From positions 278,794-342,793 of the forward strand of contig NZ_JAAGLY010000009.1 of the NCBI RefSeq assembly GCF_010548375.1: a stretch of DNA of 64,000 nucleotides, written 5' to 3'. The notes below the pieces were generated by a model. The model made no database searches. It was not told the DNA's origin and saw nothing but the letters and a program-made list of their open reading frames with translations. This stretch comes from Streptomyces sp. SID13726. Its GTDB lineage: Bacteria > Actinomycetota > Actinomycetes > Streptomycetales > Streptomycetaceae. Of this stretch, positions 8,359 through 17,102 are shown in pieces; the stretch's first letter is position 1; every line of letters begins with the position of its first letter. The position numbers and the translations under genes are program-made.

Positions 8359-9018
8359 ATCAGCGCCGAGCCCCGCATCAACGACCGGATTCGCGTTCCC
8401 GAGGTGCGACTTGTCGGTCCCAGTGGCGAGCAGGTGGGCATCGTCCCCCTGGCCAAGGCACTGGAGCTTGCGCAGGAGTACGACCTGGACCTGGTCGAGG
8501 TCGCGGCGAACGCCCGTCCGCCCGTGTGCAAGCTCATGGACTACGGGAAGTTCAAGTACGAGTCGGCCATGAAGGCCCGTGAGGCGCGCAAGAACCAGGC
8601 GCACACGGTCATCAAGGAGATGAAGCTCCGGCCGAAGATCGACCCGCACGACTATGACACCAAGAAGGGTCACGTCGTCCGGTTCCTCAAGCAGGGCGAC
8701 AAGGTCAAGATCACGATCATGTTCCGTGGTCGCGAGCAGTCCCGGCCGGAACTCGGCTACCGACTGCTGCAGCGTCTCGCGGAGGACGTCCAGGACCTCG
8801 GTTTCGTCGAGTCGAACCCGAAGCAGGACGGCCGGAACATGATCATGGTTCTCGGTCCGCACAAGAAGAAGACCGAGGCGATGGCCGAGGCCCGCCAGGC
8901 GCAGGAAGCCCGCAAGGCAGACGCGAAGGCCAACCCCGGCAAGTCGCAGAACGCCGCGGAGTCCGACCACGACGTGGACGACGCCGAGGCGCCTGCCGAG
9001 GCTCCGGCCGAGGCGTGA
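8359..9018 (+). CDS. infC: Translation initiation factor IF-3, probable ATC start
   Basis: A 219-residue IF-3. The N domain starts EPRINDRIRVPEVRLVG, the linker is helical, and the C domain (KLRPKIDPHDYDTKKGH, IMFRGRE) binds 16S rRNA in the 30S P site and proofreads initiation. An acidic Ala/Glu tail of ~35 residues follows the C domain, typical of actinomycetes. No ATG or GTG exists in frame between the leader T-tract and the conserved N terminus. AGGAGG (8349-8354) lies 4 bp before ATC 8359, matching the rare non-AUG infC start used for IF3 self-control in E. coli (AUU). First gene of infC-rpmI-rplT. Confidence 0.9.
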   Translation: MSAEPRINDRIRVPEVRLVGPSGEQVGIVPLAKALELAQEYDLDLVEVAANARPPVCKLMDYGKFKYESAMKAREARKNQAHTVIKEMKLRPKIDPHDYDTKKGHVVRFLKQGDKVKITIMFRGREQSRPELGYRLLQRLAEDVQDLGFVESNPKQDGRNMIMVLGPHKKKTEAMAEARQAQEARKADAKANPGKSQNAAESDHDVDDAEAPAEAPAEA

Positions 9019-9019
9019 T

Positions 9020-9101
9020 CCGGGGGGCGGAAGCCCCCGGAAGCAACACCCCGACAAGGAAGAGCGATGTTCCACTGTGCCCGGTTTCTTTAGGCCGGGC
9101 A
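9020..9101 (+). other. Two hairpins between infC and rpmI
   Basis: CCGGGGG (9020-9026) pairs with CCCCCGG (9034-9040) right after the infC stop, and TGCCCGG (9078-9084) pairs with CCGGGCA (9095-9101) before rpmI. Neither has a U tract. They may adjust transcript stability or the ratio of IF3 to the ribosomal proteins. Confidence 0.4.
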
Positions 9102-9135
9102 TCGGGAGCGTCCTTTACGAGGAGATAACGGCGCT

Positions 9136-9330
9136 ATGCCGAAGAACAAGTCGCACAGCGGTGCCAGCAAGCGCTTCAAGATCACCGGCTCCGGCAAGGT
9201 GCTCCGTGAGCGCGCCGGCAAGCGCCACCTGCTCGAGCACAAGTCGTCCCGCGTGACGCGTCGCCTCACCGGCAACGCCGAGATGGCCCCGGGCGACGCC
9301 GCGAAGATCAAGAAGCTTCTCGGCAAGTGA
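9136..9330 (+). CDS. rpmI: 50S ribosomal protein L35
   Basis: A 64-residue, Lys/Arg-rich protein starting MPKNKSHSGASKRFK, the standard bL35 N terminus, with KRHLLEHKSSRVTRRL in the middle. It binds 23S rRNA in the large subunit. The ATG lies 13 bp after ACGAGGAGA. It sits between infC and rplT as in almost all bacteria. A 7-bp stem (CGGCGCT 9337-9343, AGCGCCG 9351-9357) follows the stop. Confidence 0.98.
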   Translation: MPKNKSHSGASKRFKITGSGKVLRERAGKRHLLEHKSSRVTRRLTGNAEMAPGDAAKIKKLLGK

Positions 9331-9431
9331 CGTCCGCGGCGCTCCGACCGAGCGCCGTACGTCTGGACCGGGACCCAATCGTTTCCGGGCCGTGTGAGTC
9401 CAACCACGGCCCCGCTACAAGGAGTTAACAA

Positions 9432-9815
9432 GTGGCACGCGTCAAGCGGGCAGTCAACGCCCACAAGAAGCGCCGGGCGATCCTCGAGGCGGCCTCCGGC
9501 TACCGCGGTCAGCGTTCGCGCCTGTACCGCAAGGCCAAGGAGCAGGTCACCCACTCGCTGGTCTACAACTACAACGACCGCAAGAAGCGCAAGGGTGACT
9601 TCCGTCAGCTGTGGATCCAGCGCATCAACGCCGCTGCCCGCGCCAACGGCATCACGTACAACCGCTTCATCCAGGGTCTGAAGGCCGCGAACATCGAGGT
9701 CGACCGCAAGATCCTGGCCGAGCTGGCCGTGAACGACGCCACCGCGTTCGCCGCGCTGGTCGAGGTCGCGCAGAAGGCTCTGCCGGACGACGTCAACGCC
9801 CCCAAGGCTGCGTGA
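9432..9815 (+). CDS. rplT: 50S ribosomal protein L20
   Basis: A 127-residue bL20 with GTG start after AAGGAG. The N-terminal basic helix (MARVKRAVNAHKKRR) and the conserved RRAILEAASGYRGQRSR and NGITYNRFIQGLK segments are intact. L20 is needed for early 50S assembly, and in other phyla represses its own operon by binding the leader mRNA, which makes the structured infC leader upstream relevant. Normal length apart from a short Pro/Lys/Ala end. Confidence 0.98.
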   Translation: MARVKRAVNAHKKRRAILEAASGYRGQRSRLYRKAKEQVTHSLVYNYNDRKKRKGDFRQLWIQRINAAARANGITYNRFIQGLKAANIEVDRKILAELAVNDATAFAALVEVAQKALPDDVNAPKAA

Positions 9816-9848
9816 CATCGCACCTGGCCCAGGCCGACGTGACATGAG

Positions 9849-9878
9849 GGACCCGCAGGCTTCCGGGCTTGCGGGTCC
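9849..9878 (+). terminator. Terminator after rplT
   Basis: GGACCCGCA (9849-9857) pairs with TGCGGGTCC (9870-9878) around a 12-nt loop, 33 bp after the rplT stop and 20 bp before the methylase gene. There is no U tract, as is common in Streptomyces. Confidence 0.7.
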
Positions 9879-9897
9879 TGCTGTGTAGTGATCGAAA

Positions 9898-10758
<861 letters not shown>

Positions 10759-10807
10759 GGTGACCAGCTCGGGGGCCCCTCAGACGCCTGAGAGGTGGGG
10801 TGCGGGG

Positions 10808-11926
10808 ATGAGTGTCGGCACGAGGAGCGCGCAGGGCGTGCCCGGGACCGGTGCCGGTGGTGCGGCCGAGTTCGGCGTCGACCCCGACCAGCTGCCCGAC
10901 GGTCTCGTCGTCGCGGACGAACAGGGCCGCGTGATCTGCTTCAACGCCGCCGCGGCCCGTATCACCGCCCTCCCCGCCGAGGACGCCCTCGGACAGCGGC
11001 TGGAGAAGGCCCTTCCATTAGAGGACCTGGAGGGCCGGCGCTGGTGGCAGCTGACCGATCCCTACGGCGGCCTCGCCATCCGCAGGCGCCAGCCCGAGCG
11101 GAACCTGCTGCTGCCGGGCGGCCGTGAGGTCCTGGTCTCCGCGCAGTACGTGCGCACCGAGCCCACCGGACCCGTCCACCGCGTCGTCGTCTCCCTGCGC
11201 GACACCGAGGCCCGCCGCCGCACCGAGCGCAGCCACGCCGAGCTGATCGCCACCGTGGCCCACGAGCTGCGCTCCCCGCTCACCTCCGTCAAGGGCTTCA
11301 CCGCGACCCTCCTCGCCAAGTGGGAGAGGTTCACCGACGACCAGAAGCGGCTGATGCTGGAGACCGTCGACGCGGACGCCGACCGGGTCACCCGGCTCAT
11401 CGCCGAGCTGCTCGACATCTCCCGCATCGACTCCGGGCGCCTGGAGGTCAGGCGCCAGCCCGTCGACATCGGCGCCGCCGTCGGACGCCACATACAGGCC
11501 TACGTCGCCGCCGGCCTCGCCGCCGACCGGTTCCTGCTCCGCCTGGAACAGCCGCTGCCCGCCCTGTGGGCCGACCCCGACAAGATCGACCAGGTGCTCA
11601 GCAACCTCATCGAAAATGCCGTGCGGCACGGCGAGGGAACCGTCACCATTGACATCACGTCCGCCGCGTCCCCCCGAGAGGGCGAGGACATCGGCACGTC
11701 GGTCACCGTGGGCGACGAGGGCGCCGGCATCCCGGAGGAGTCCATGAACCGCGTCTTCACCCGCTTCTGGCGGGGCAGCAAGCGCGGTGGCACCGGACTT
11801 GGGCTGTACATCGTCAAGGGCATCGTCGAAGCCCACGGCGGCACCATCACGGTCGGCCGCGCCCCCGGCGGCGGCGCCGAGTTCCGATTTATGTTGCCCG
11901 TGGCGGCCCCGGCGTATCTCGCCTAG
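10808..11926 (+). CDS. Soluble PAS-domain sensor histidine kinase, orphan
   Basis: A 372-residue cytoplasmic kinase without TM segments. It has a PAS domain (~24-130, DGLVVADEQGRVICFNAA), an H-box with phospho-acceptor H152 (VAHELRSPLTSVKGF), N-box (QVLSNLIENAVRHG), and G-boxes (GDEGAGIPE, GTGLGLYIVKGIVEAHGG). It therefore senses something internal, perhaps redox, light or a ligand, via PAS. No response regulator lies nearby, so its partner is elsewhere. The ATG at 10808 follows TGGGGTGCGGGG; the frame extends upstream through the end of the methylase gene, but that part is not conserved-looking. Confidence 0.9.
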   Translation: MSVGTRSAQGVPGTGAGGAAEFGVDPDQLPDGLVVADEQGRVICFNAAAARITALPAEDALGQRLEKALPLEDLEGRRWWQLTDPYGGLAIRRRQPERNLLLPGGREVLVSAQYVRTEPTGPVHRVVVSLRDTEARRRTERSHAELIATVAHELRSPLTSVKGFTATLLAKWERFTDDQKRLMLETVDADADRVTRLIAELLDISRIDSGRLEVRRQPVDIGAAVGRHIQAYVAAGLAADRFLLRLEQPLPALWADPDKIDQVLSNLIENAVRHGEGTVTIDITSAASPREGEDIGTSVTVGDEGAGIPEESMNRVFTRFWRGSKRGGTGLGLYIVKGIVEAHGGTITVGRAPGGGAEFRFMLPVAAPAYLA

Positions 11927-12057
11927 CGGCCCACGGGCGCATTCGTACACCTCCACCCCGTTAGACTCGGCCTTTGGCACCTTCGTGTCCCATGGACGGC
12001 CCTCCAGCGAGTCGGTGACGGGGACCTTCAGCCAGCCAATCGGAAGCACGGGAAGAG

Positions 12058-13179
12058 ATGTCGGCACCGAACAAGTCGTACGACCCAGTAGAGGTCGAGG
12101 CCCTGAAACCGGAAGAGATCGAGCGCATGCGGGACGAGGCGCTCGCCGCCTTCGCCGCAGCGAGCTCCCTCGACGCGCTCCAGGAGGCCAAGGTCGCCCA
12201 CACCGGCGGCACCTCCCCGCTGGCCCTCGCCAACCGCGAGATCGGCGCCCTGCCCCCGCAGGCCAAGGCCGCCGCGGGCAAGCTCGTCGGCCAGGCCCGG
12301 GGCGCGGTGAACAAGGCCCTCGCCGGACGCCAGACCGAGCTGGAGGCCGAGCGCGACCAGCGCGTGCTGGTCGAGGAGGCGGTGGACGTCACACTGCCCT
12401 ACGACCGGGTACCGGCCGGCGCCCGCCACCCGCTCACCACCCTCTCCGAGCGCATCGAGGACGTCTTCGTGGCCATGGGCTACGAGGTCGCCGAGGGCCC
12501 GCAGGTCGAGGCCGAGTGGTTCAACTTCGACGCGCTCAACATCGGCCCGGACCACCCGGCCCGCGGCGAGGCCGACACCTTCTTCGTGCAGGGCCCCCAG
12601 GGCGGCACCGAGTCCGGAGTCGTGCTGCGCACCCACACCTCGCCCGTGCAGATCCGCTCGCTGCTCTCCCGCGAGCTGCCGGTGTACGTGATCTGCCCCG
12701 GTGTCGTCTACCGCACCGACGAGCTGGACGCCACGCACACCCCGGTCTTCCGCCAGGTCGAGCTGCTGGCCGTCGACGAGGGTCTGACCATGGCCGACCT
12801 CAAGGGCACCCTGGACCACATGGTCCAGGCGCTGTTCGGCGAGGGCATGAAGACCCGGCTGCGGCCGAACTTCTTCCCCTTCACCGAGCCGTCCGCCGAG
12901 ATGGACATGGTCTGCTACGTCTGCCGCGGCGAGTCCGTCGGCAACCCCGACCGCCCCTGCCGCACCTGCTCCTCCGAGGGCTGGATCGAGCTGGGCGGCT
13001 GCGGGATGGTCAACCCCAAGGTGCTCACCGCCTGTGGCGTGGACCCGGAGAAGTACAGCGGCTTCGCCTTCGGGTTCGGCATCGAGCGGATGCTGATGTT
13101 CCGCCACAACGTCGAGGACATGCGAGACATGGTCGAGGGTGACGTCCGGTTCACCCGGCCGTTCGGGATGGAGATCTGA
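12058..13179 (+). CDS. pheS: Phenylalanyl-tRNA synthetase alpha subunit
   Basis: A 373-residue class II synthetase subunit. It has the N-terminal coiled-coil that grips tRNA(Phe) (~1-110), motif 2 around FRQVELLAVDEG, the Phe-binding core with FFPFTEPSAEMD, and motif 3 GFAFGFGIERMLMFRHN. Cys residues in CYVCRG and CRTCSS form a zinc-finger-like insert common in Actinobacteria. ATG 12058 follows GGGAAGAG. The stop shares one base with the pheT start, so the alpha2beta2 enzyme is made in balance. Confidence 0.97.
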   Translation: MSAPNKSYDPVEVEALKPEEIERMRDEALAAFAAASSLDALQEAKVAHTGGTSPLALANREIGALPPQAKAAAGKLVGQARGAVNKALAGRQTELEAERDQRVLVEEAVDVTLPYDRVPAGARHPLTTLSERIEDVFVAMGYEVAEGPQVEAEWFNFDALNIGPDHPARGEADTFFVQGPQGGTESGVVLRTHTSPVQIRSLLSRELPVYVICPGVVYRTDELDATHTPVFRQVELLAVDEGLTMADLKGTLDHMVQALFGEGMKTRLRPNFFPFTEPSAEMDMVCYVCRGESVGNPDRPCRTCSSEGWIELGGCGMVNPKVLTACGVDPEKYSGFAFGFGIERMLMFRHNVEDMRDMVEGDVRFTRPFGMEI

Positions 13180-15677
13180 TGCGGGTCCCGCTTTCTTGGC
13201 TGCGGGAGTACGTCGACCTGCCGGCGACCGAAACCGGCCGTGACGTCCAGGCCAAGCTCGTTTCCGCGGGCCTTGAGGTCGAGACCGTCGAGCACCTCGG
13301 CGCCGACCTCAAGGGCCCCCTGGTCGTCGGCCAGGTCCTGACCATCGAGGAACTGACGGAGTTCAAGAAGCCGATCCGCTTCTGCACCGTCGACGTCGGC
13401 CAGGCCAACGGCACCGGCGAGCCCCAGGAGATCGTCTGCGGCGCCCGGAACTTCGCCGTCGGCGACAAGGTCGTCGTCGTCCTCCCGGGTGCCACCCTGC
13501 CCGGCGGGTTCTCGATCTCCGCGCGCAAGACGTACGGCAAGACCTCCCACGGCATGATCTGCTCCGGCGACGAGCTGGGCATGGGTGACGACGGCAGCCA
13601 CGGCATCATCGTGCTGCCCCCGGAGACCGAGGTCGGCAAGGACGCCATCGAGCTGCTGGAACTGGTCGACGAGGTCCTGGACATCGCCGTCACCGCCAAC
13701 CGCGGCGACTGCCTGTCCATCCGGGGCGTGGCCCGCGAGGCCGCCATCGCCTACGGCCTCCCGCTCAGCGACCCCGCGCTGCTCGACGTACCTGGCCCGA
13801 ACGCCTACGGCTACCCGGTCCAGGTCTCCGACCCGCTCGGCTGCGACCGCTTCACCGCGCGCACGGTGACCGGCCTCAGCCCCGAGGCCCGCTCGCCGAT
13901 CTGGCTCCAGCGCCGGCTCCAGAAGGTCGGCATGCGCCCGATCTCGCTCGCCGTCGACGTCACCAACTACGTGATGATGGAGCTGGGCCAGCCGCTGCAC
14001 GCCTACGACCGCTCCCTGGTCCAGGGCACCATCGGCGTCCGCCGGGCCACCGAGGGCGAGCAGATCAAGACCCTCGACGGCGCCGAGCGCAAGCTGCACG
14101 CCGAGGACCTGGTCATCGTGGACGACCGCGGGCCGATCGGCCTCGCCGGCGTCATGGGCGGCGCCAACACCGAGATCGCCGACCACGTCGAGGGTGAGGG
14201 CACCACCGACGTCGTCATCGAGGCCGCGCACTTCGACGCGGTCGCCATCGCGCGTACGGCCCGTCGCCACAAGCTCTCCTCCGAGGCGTCCCGGCGCTTC
14301 GAGCGCGGTGTCGACCCGCAGGCCGCCGCCGCTGCCGCACAGCGCACGGTCGACCTGCTGGTCCTGCTCGCGGGCGGTACCGCGGAGGCCGGTGTCACCG
14401 AGGTCGTCGCCCCGTCGGCCCCGCACACCATCGCCGTCCCGGCGGACCACCCGGACAAGGTCGCGGGTGTCTCCTACGGCCGCGAGACCGTCGTACGGCG
14501 GCTCCAGGAGGTCGGCTGCGACGTGTACGGGCAGGACGAGCTGATCGTCACCGTGCCGTCCTGGCGTCCCGACCTCCAGGAGATCAACGACCTGGCCGAA
14601 GAGGTCATCCGCCTGGAGGGCTACGAGAACCTGCCCTCCACGCTGCCCAAGCCCCCCGCGGGCCGCGGCCTCACCCAGCGCCAGCGGCTGCACCGCCGGG
14701 TGGGCCGGGTGCTGGCCGGTGCCGGGTACGTCGAGGCGCCGAACTACCCGTTCGTCGGCGAGCAGGTCTTCGACCAGCTGCTGCTCGACGCGGACGACCC
14801 GAAGCGCCGGGTCGTGAAGCTCACCAACCCGCTGAGCGACGAGGAGCCCGCGCTCCGCACGTCGCTGCTGCCGGGCCTGTTCGGCGCGCTGCGGCGCAAC
14901 GACGGGCGGGGCACGCACGATCTCGCGCTGTTCGAGACGGGGCTGGTCTTCCTGCCCCGCGCGGAGCAGCGGGTCGCCTCGGTGCTGCCGGTCGACCGGC
15001 GCCCCACGGACGAGGAGATCGCCGAGCTGGACGCCGCGCTGCCGGACCAGCCGCGCCATGTGGCCGTCGTGCTCGCCGGTGCGCGGGAGCAGGCCGGCTG
15101 GTGGGGCAAGGGCCGTCCGGCGGACTGGGCCGACGCGGTCGAGGCGGCCCGGGTCGTCGCCCGCGAGGCCGGGGTCGAACTGGTCGTGCGGGGCGGTCAG
15201 TACGGGCCGTGGCACCCGGGGCGCTGTGCCGAGTTCGTGGTCGGGGACACCGTCGTGGGACACGCCGGCGAGCTGCACCCGCGGGTCGTGAAGGCGTTCG
15301 GGCTGCCCGCCCGGACCTCGGCGATGGAGCTGGACCTGGACGCCCTGGAGGCGGCCGGTGACGACACCCCGCAGGCGCCGAGCATCTCCACGTTCCCGGT
15401 GGCCACGCAGGATGTCGCCCTGGTCGTGGACAAGTTCGTGCCGGCCACCGAGGTCGAGGCCGCGCTGCGTGAGGGTGCGGGTGAACTGCTTGAGGGGATC
15501 CGGCTGTTCGACGTGTATGAGAACGCCGAGCAGCTGGGGGACGGGCGGAAGTCGCTGGCGTACGCGCTTCGGTTCAGGGCCGGTGACCGGACGCTGACCG
15601 TGGACGAGGCTTCCGCGGCTCGGGATGCGGCGGTTGCCCTTGCGGGGGAGCGGACCGGGGCGGTGCTGAGGGCCTAG
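13179..15677 (+). CDS. pheT: Phenylalanyl-tRNA synthetase beta subunit
   Basis: An 832-residue subunit of normal length. It starts with the B1 domain (MRVPLSWLREYVDLP), then the EMAP/OB-like B2 tRNA-binding domain (~40-150), B3/B4 editing domain (~210-400, with MRPISLAVDVTNYVMMELGQP), B5, the catalytic-like B6/B7 core and the C-terminal anticodon-binding FDX domain (SISTFPVATQDVALVVD). It edits Tyr-tRNA(Phe). ATG overlaps the pheS TGA by one base. Confidence 0.97.
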   Translation: MRVPLSWLREYVDLPATETGRDVQAKLVSAGLEVETVEHLGADLKGPLVVGQVLTIEELTEFKKPIRFCTVDVGQANGTGEPQEIVCGARNFAVGDKVVVVLPGATLPGGFSISARKTYGKTSHGMICSGDELGMGDDGSHGIIVLPPETEVGKDAIELLELVDEVLDIAVTANRGDCLSIRGVAREAAIAYGLPLSDPALLDVPGPNAYGYPVQVSDPLGCDRFTARTVTGLSPEARSPIWLQRRLQKVGMRPISLAVDVTNYVMMELGQPLHAYDRSLVQGTIGVRRATEGEQIKTLDGAERKLHAEDLVIVDDRGPIGLAGVMGGANTEIADHVEGEGTTDVVIEAAHFDAVAIARTARRHKLSSEASRRFERGVDPQAAAAAAQRTVDLLVLLAGGTAEAGVTEVVAPSAPHTIAVPADHPDKVAGVSYGRETVVRRLQEVGCDVYGQDELIVTVPSWRPDLQEINDLAEEVIRLEGYENLPSTLPKPPAGRGLTQRQRLHRRVGRVLAGAGYVEAPNYPFVGEQVFDQLLLDADDPKRRVVKLTNPLSDEEPALRTSLLPGLFGALRRNDGRGTHDLALFETGLVFLPRAEQRVASVLPVDRRPTDEEIAELDAALPDQPRHVAVVLAGAREQAGWWGKGRPADWADAVEAARVVAREAGVELVVRGGQYGPWHPGRCAEFVVGDTVVGHAGELHPRVVKAFGLPARTSAMELDLDALEAAGDDTPQAPSISTFPVATQDVALVVDKFVPATEVEAALREGAGELLEGIRLFDVYENAEQLGDGRKSLAYALRFRAGDRTLTVDEASAARDAAVALAGERTGAVLRA

Positions 15678-15701
15678 CCGCCCTGGGGCGTGCAGGGCGG
15701 C
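15677..15701 (+). terminator. Terminator overlapping the pheT stop codon
   Basis: GCCGCCCTG (15677-15685) and CAGGGCGGC (15693-15701) form a perfect 9-bp stem with a 7-nt loop. Its first base is the last base of the TAG stop. Confidence 0.75.
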
Positions 15702-15788
15702 GCCCCGGCACCCCCCATATCTGGTCACCTCACTCGATAGGGTGAGTTCTTCTGGTGATCTGGTCCTTTCGGCCCATGCGCTCGACAG

Positions 15789-15820
15789 AATCGGACCGGC
15801 CTTTCGAGGTCGGTCCGATT
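15789..15820 (+). promoter_or_regulatory. 10-bp perfect hairpin upstream of the phosphatase gene
   Basis: AATCGGACCG (15789-15798) pairs exactly with CGGTCCGATT (15811-15820) around a 12-nt loop, 34 bp before the ATG at 15854. It may be a second terminator for pheST or a leader structure or operator for the phosphatase. Confidence 0.45.
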
Positions 15821-15853
15821 GCGTGTGCAGGGCCTAGTTGGGGGGCCATCGGC

Positions 15854-16900
15854 ATGATGCGCTTCAAGGCTGCGGTTCCCCGGGCGGGGGCGTTGCGGCG
15901 TGTGCTCTCGATGGGGCTGCCCACCATGTGGGGGGCTGTCGCGGTCACGTACAAGCTGACCTGTCCGCTGGCCCAGCAGGACGGACTCGGGGCGCGGGTC
16001 GTCACCAGCGCCGTGTTCTTCGCGGTCGGTACCGGGCTGATCGTCCATGTCCGGCGGGCGCTGCTGCGTGAGCTGCGGCAGGCCCGCCAGGTCGCGGGGG
16101 CCGCCCAGAGCGTGCTGCTACGGCCGCTGCCCCCGCGGATCGACGGACTCACCGTCGCCGCGGCCCAGTTGTCGGCCGACCGGGGCGCCACGATCGGCGG
16201 TGACCTGTACGAGGCGGTCGCCACCGAACACGGCGTGCGGGTCGTCATGGGGGACGTCAGGGGCCACGGTCTCGCCGCCATCGGCACGGCCGCCGCGGTC
16301 CTCGGCAGCTTCCGCGAGGCCGTCCACGACGAACCCGAACTCGGGGGCGTACTGCGCAGACTGGACCGCGCGCTCGCCCGCCACTTACGGGACCGCGCCG
16401 ACCGGGACGGCACGGTCGCCGAGGACTTCGTCACCGTGCTGCTCATGGAGATCGGCCGGGACGGCGAGCTGCGCGCCCTCAACTGCGGTCATCCGTGGCC
16501 GTACTTGCTCAGTGGCTCAGTGGTCGAGCCACTCTCCTGCACGGACCCGTTACCGCCGCTCGGCCTCTTCCCGCTCCCGTGCGCGCTGCCGGTCCTGGAG
16601 TGCGGTCACCTGCTGCCGGGCGAAAGCCTGGTCCTGCACACGGACGGCGCGGAGGACGCGAGAGACGCGCTCGGCCGGTTCTTCTCCCTACGTGAAGCGC
16701 TGGGTGGTGCTGAGGGGGCTGCTCCTCAAGCTGTGCTGGGCGGGGTCTTCACGGCGCTTCTGGACCACGCGGGCGGTACCCCGAAGGACGACGTGGCTTT
16801 ACTGGTCCTGAGAAACGACCGCCAACGACAGCCCACCCAAGGGGCGCGGGGAACCGCGCGACCAGCCACGACATACCCGCAGCCGACCACGCACCTCTGA
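15854..16900 (+). CDS. Membrane-anchored SpoIIE/PP2C-type serine phosphatase
   Basis: A 348-residue protein. Two N-terminal hydrophobic segments (~14-33 GLPTMWGAVAVTYK, ~48-66 TSAVFFAVGTGLIV) anchor a cytosolic PPM phosphatase domain. The metal-binding Asp motifs are visible: GGDLYEAV, MGDVRGHGLAA, LHTDGAED and PKDDVALLVL. Streptomyces uses many such enzymes to dephosphorylate anti-anti-sigma factors. No partner anti-sigma gene lies beside it. ATG 15854 follows TTGGGGGGCC; ATG 15857 is equally possible. The last ~25 codons (from 16826) run into a dispersed repeat at 16841-16867, so the C-terminal tail is probably repeat-derived. Confidence 0.88.
   Translation: MMRFKAAVPRAGALRRVLSMGLPTMWGAVAVTYKLTCPLAQQDGLGARVVTSAVFFAVGTGLIVHVRRALLRELRQARQVAGAAQSVLLRPLPPRIDGLTVAAAQLSADRGATIGGDLYEAVATEHGVRVVMGDVRGHGLAAIGTAAAVLGSFREAVHDEPELGGVLRRLDRALARHLRDRADRDGTVAEDFVTVLLMEIGRDGELRALNCGHPWPYLLSGSVVEPLSCTDPLPPLGLFPLPCALPVLECGHLLPGESLVLHTDGAEDARDALGRFFSLREALGGAEGAAPQAVLGGVFTALLDHAGGTPKDDVALLVLRNDRQRQPTQGARGTARPATTYPQPTTHL
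16841..16867 (+). repeat. Dispersed hairpin repeat, copy 1 (inside the phosphatase 3' end)
   Basis: GGGGCGCGGGGAACCGCGCG followed by ACCAGCC. The core GCGCGG-GGAA-CCGCGC folds into a stem with a GGAA tetraloop. Other copies lie at 37071-37122 (minus, longer), 43684-43710, 46909-46935 and 50336-50362. This copy is translated in frame as part of the phosphatase tail. Confidence 0.8.
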
Positions 16901-17040
16901 CCGGTTCAACCGCCGGCCAGGCCACCGCACTGTACGAGGGGGAGCCGGCGGCCCGGCCGGCCTCTTGCGAGGCATTTCAGTCAACCGGGGAGGGAACTCT
17001 CCGCAACAGTGCGCACACGCTGCGGATTCGAGCACTCCGT

Positions 17041-17074
17041 TCACACCCCGTGTGAAGGCGGACCCACTAATCTG
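17041..17074 (+). promoter_or_regulatory. Palindrome and -10 box upstream of the TPR regulator
   Basis: TTCACAC (17041-17047), CCC, GTGTGAA (17051-17057) form a perfect 7-bp palindrome. TAATCT at 17069-17074 looks like a -10 hexamer 29 bp before the ATG; the palindrome would overlap the -35 zone. This suits an operator, possibly autoregulatory. Confidence 0.45.
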
Positions 17075-17102
17075 ACGGCACCGAGCCACCCGGGGGGCAT
17101 CT

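Noticed and set aside
12915..15728. 937-codon minus-strand ORF opposite pheST
   Set aside because: Composition typical of antisense frames in GC-rich genes (Gly/Arg/Asp/Val), no domain, no ribosome site.
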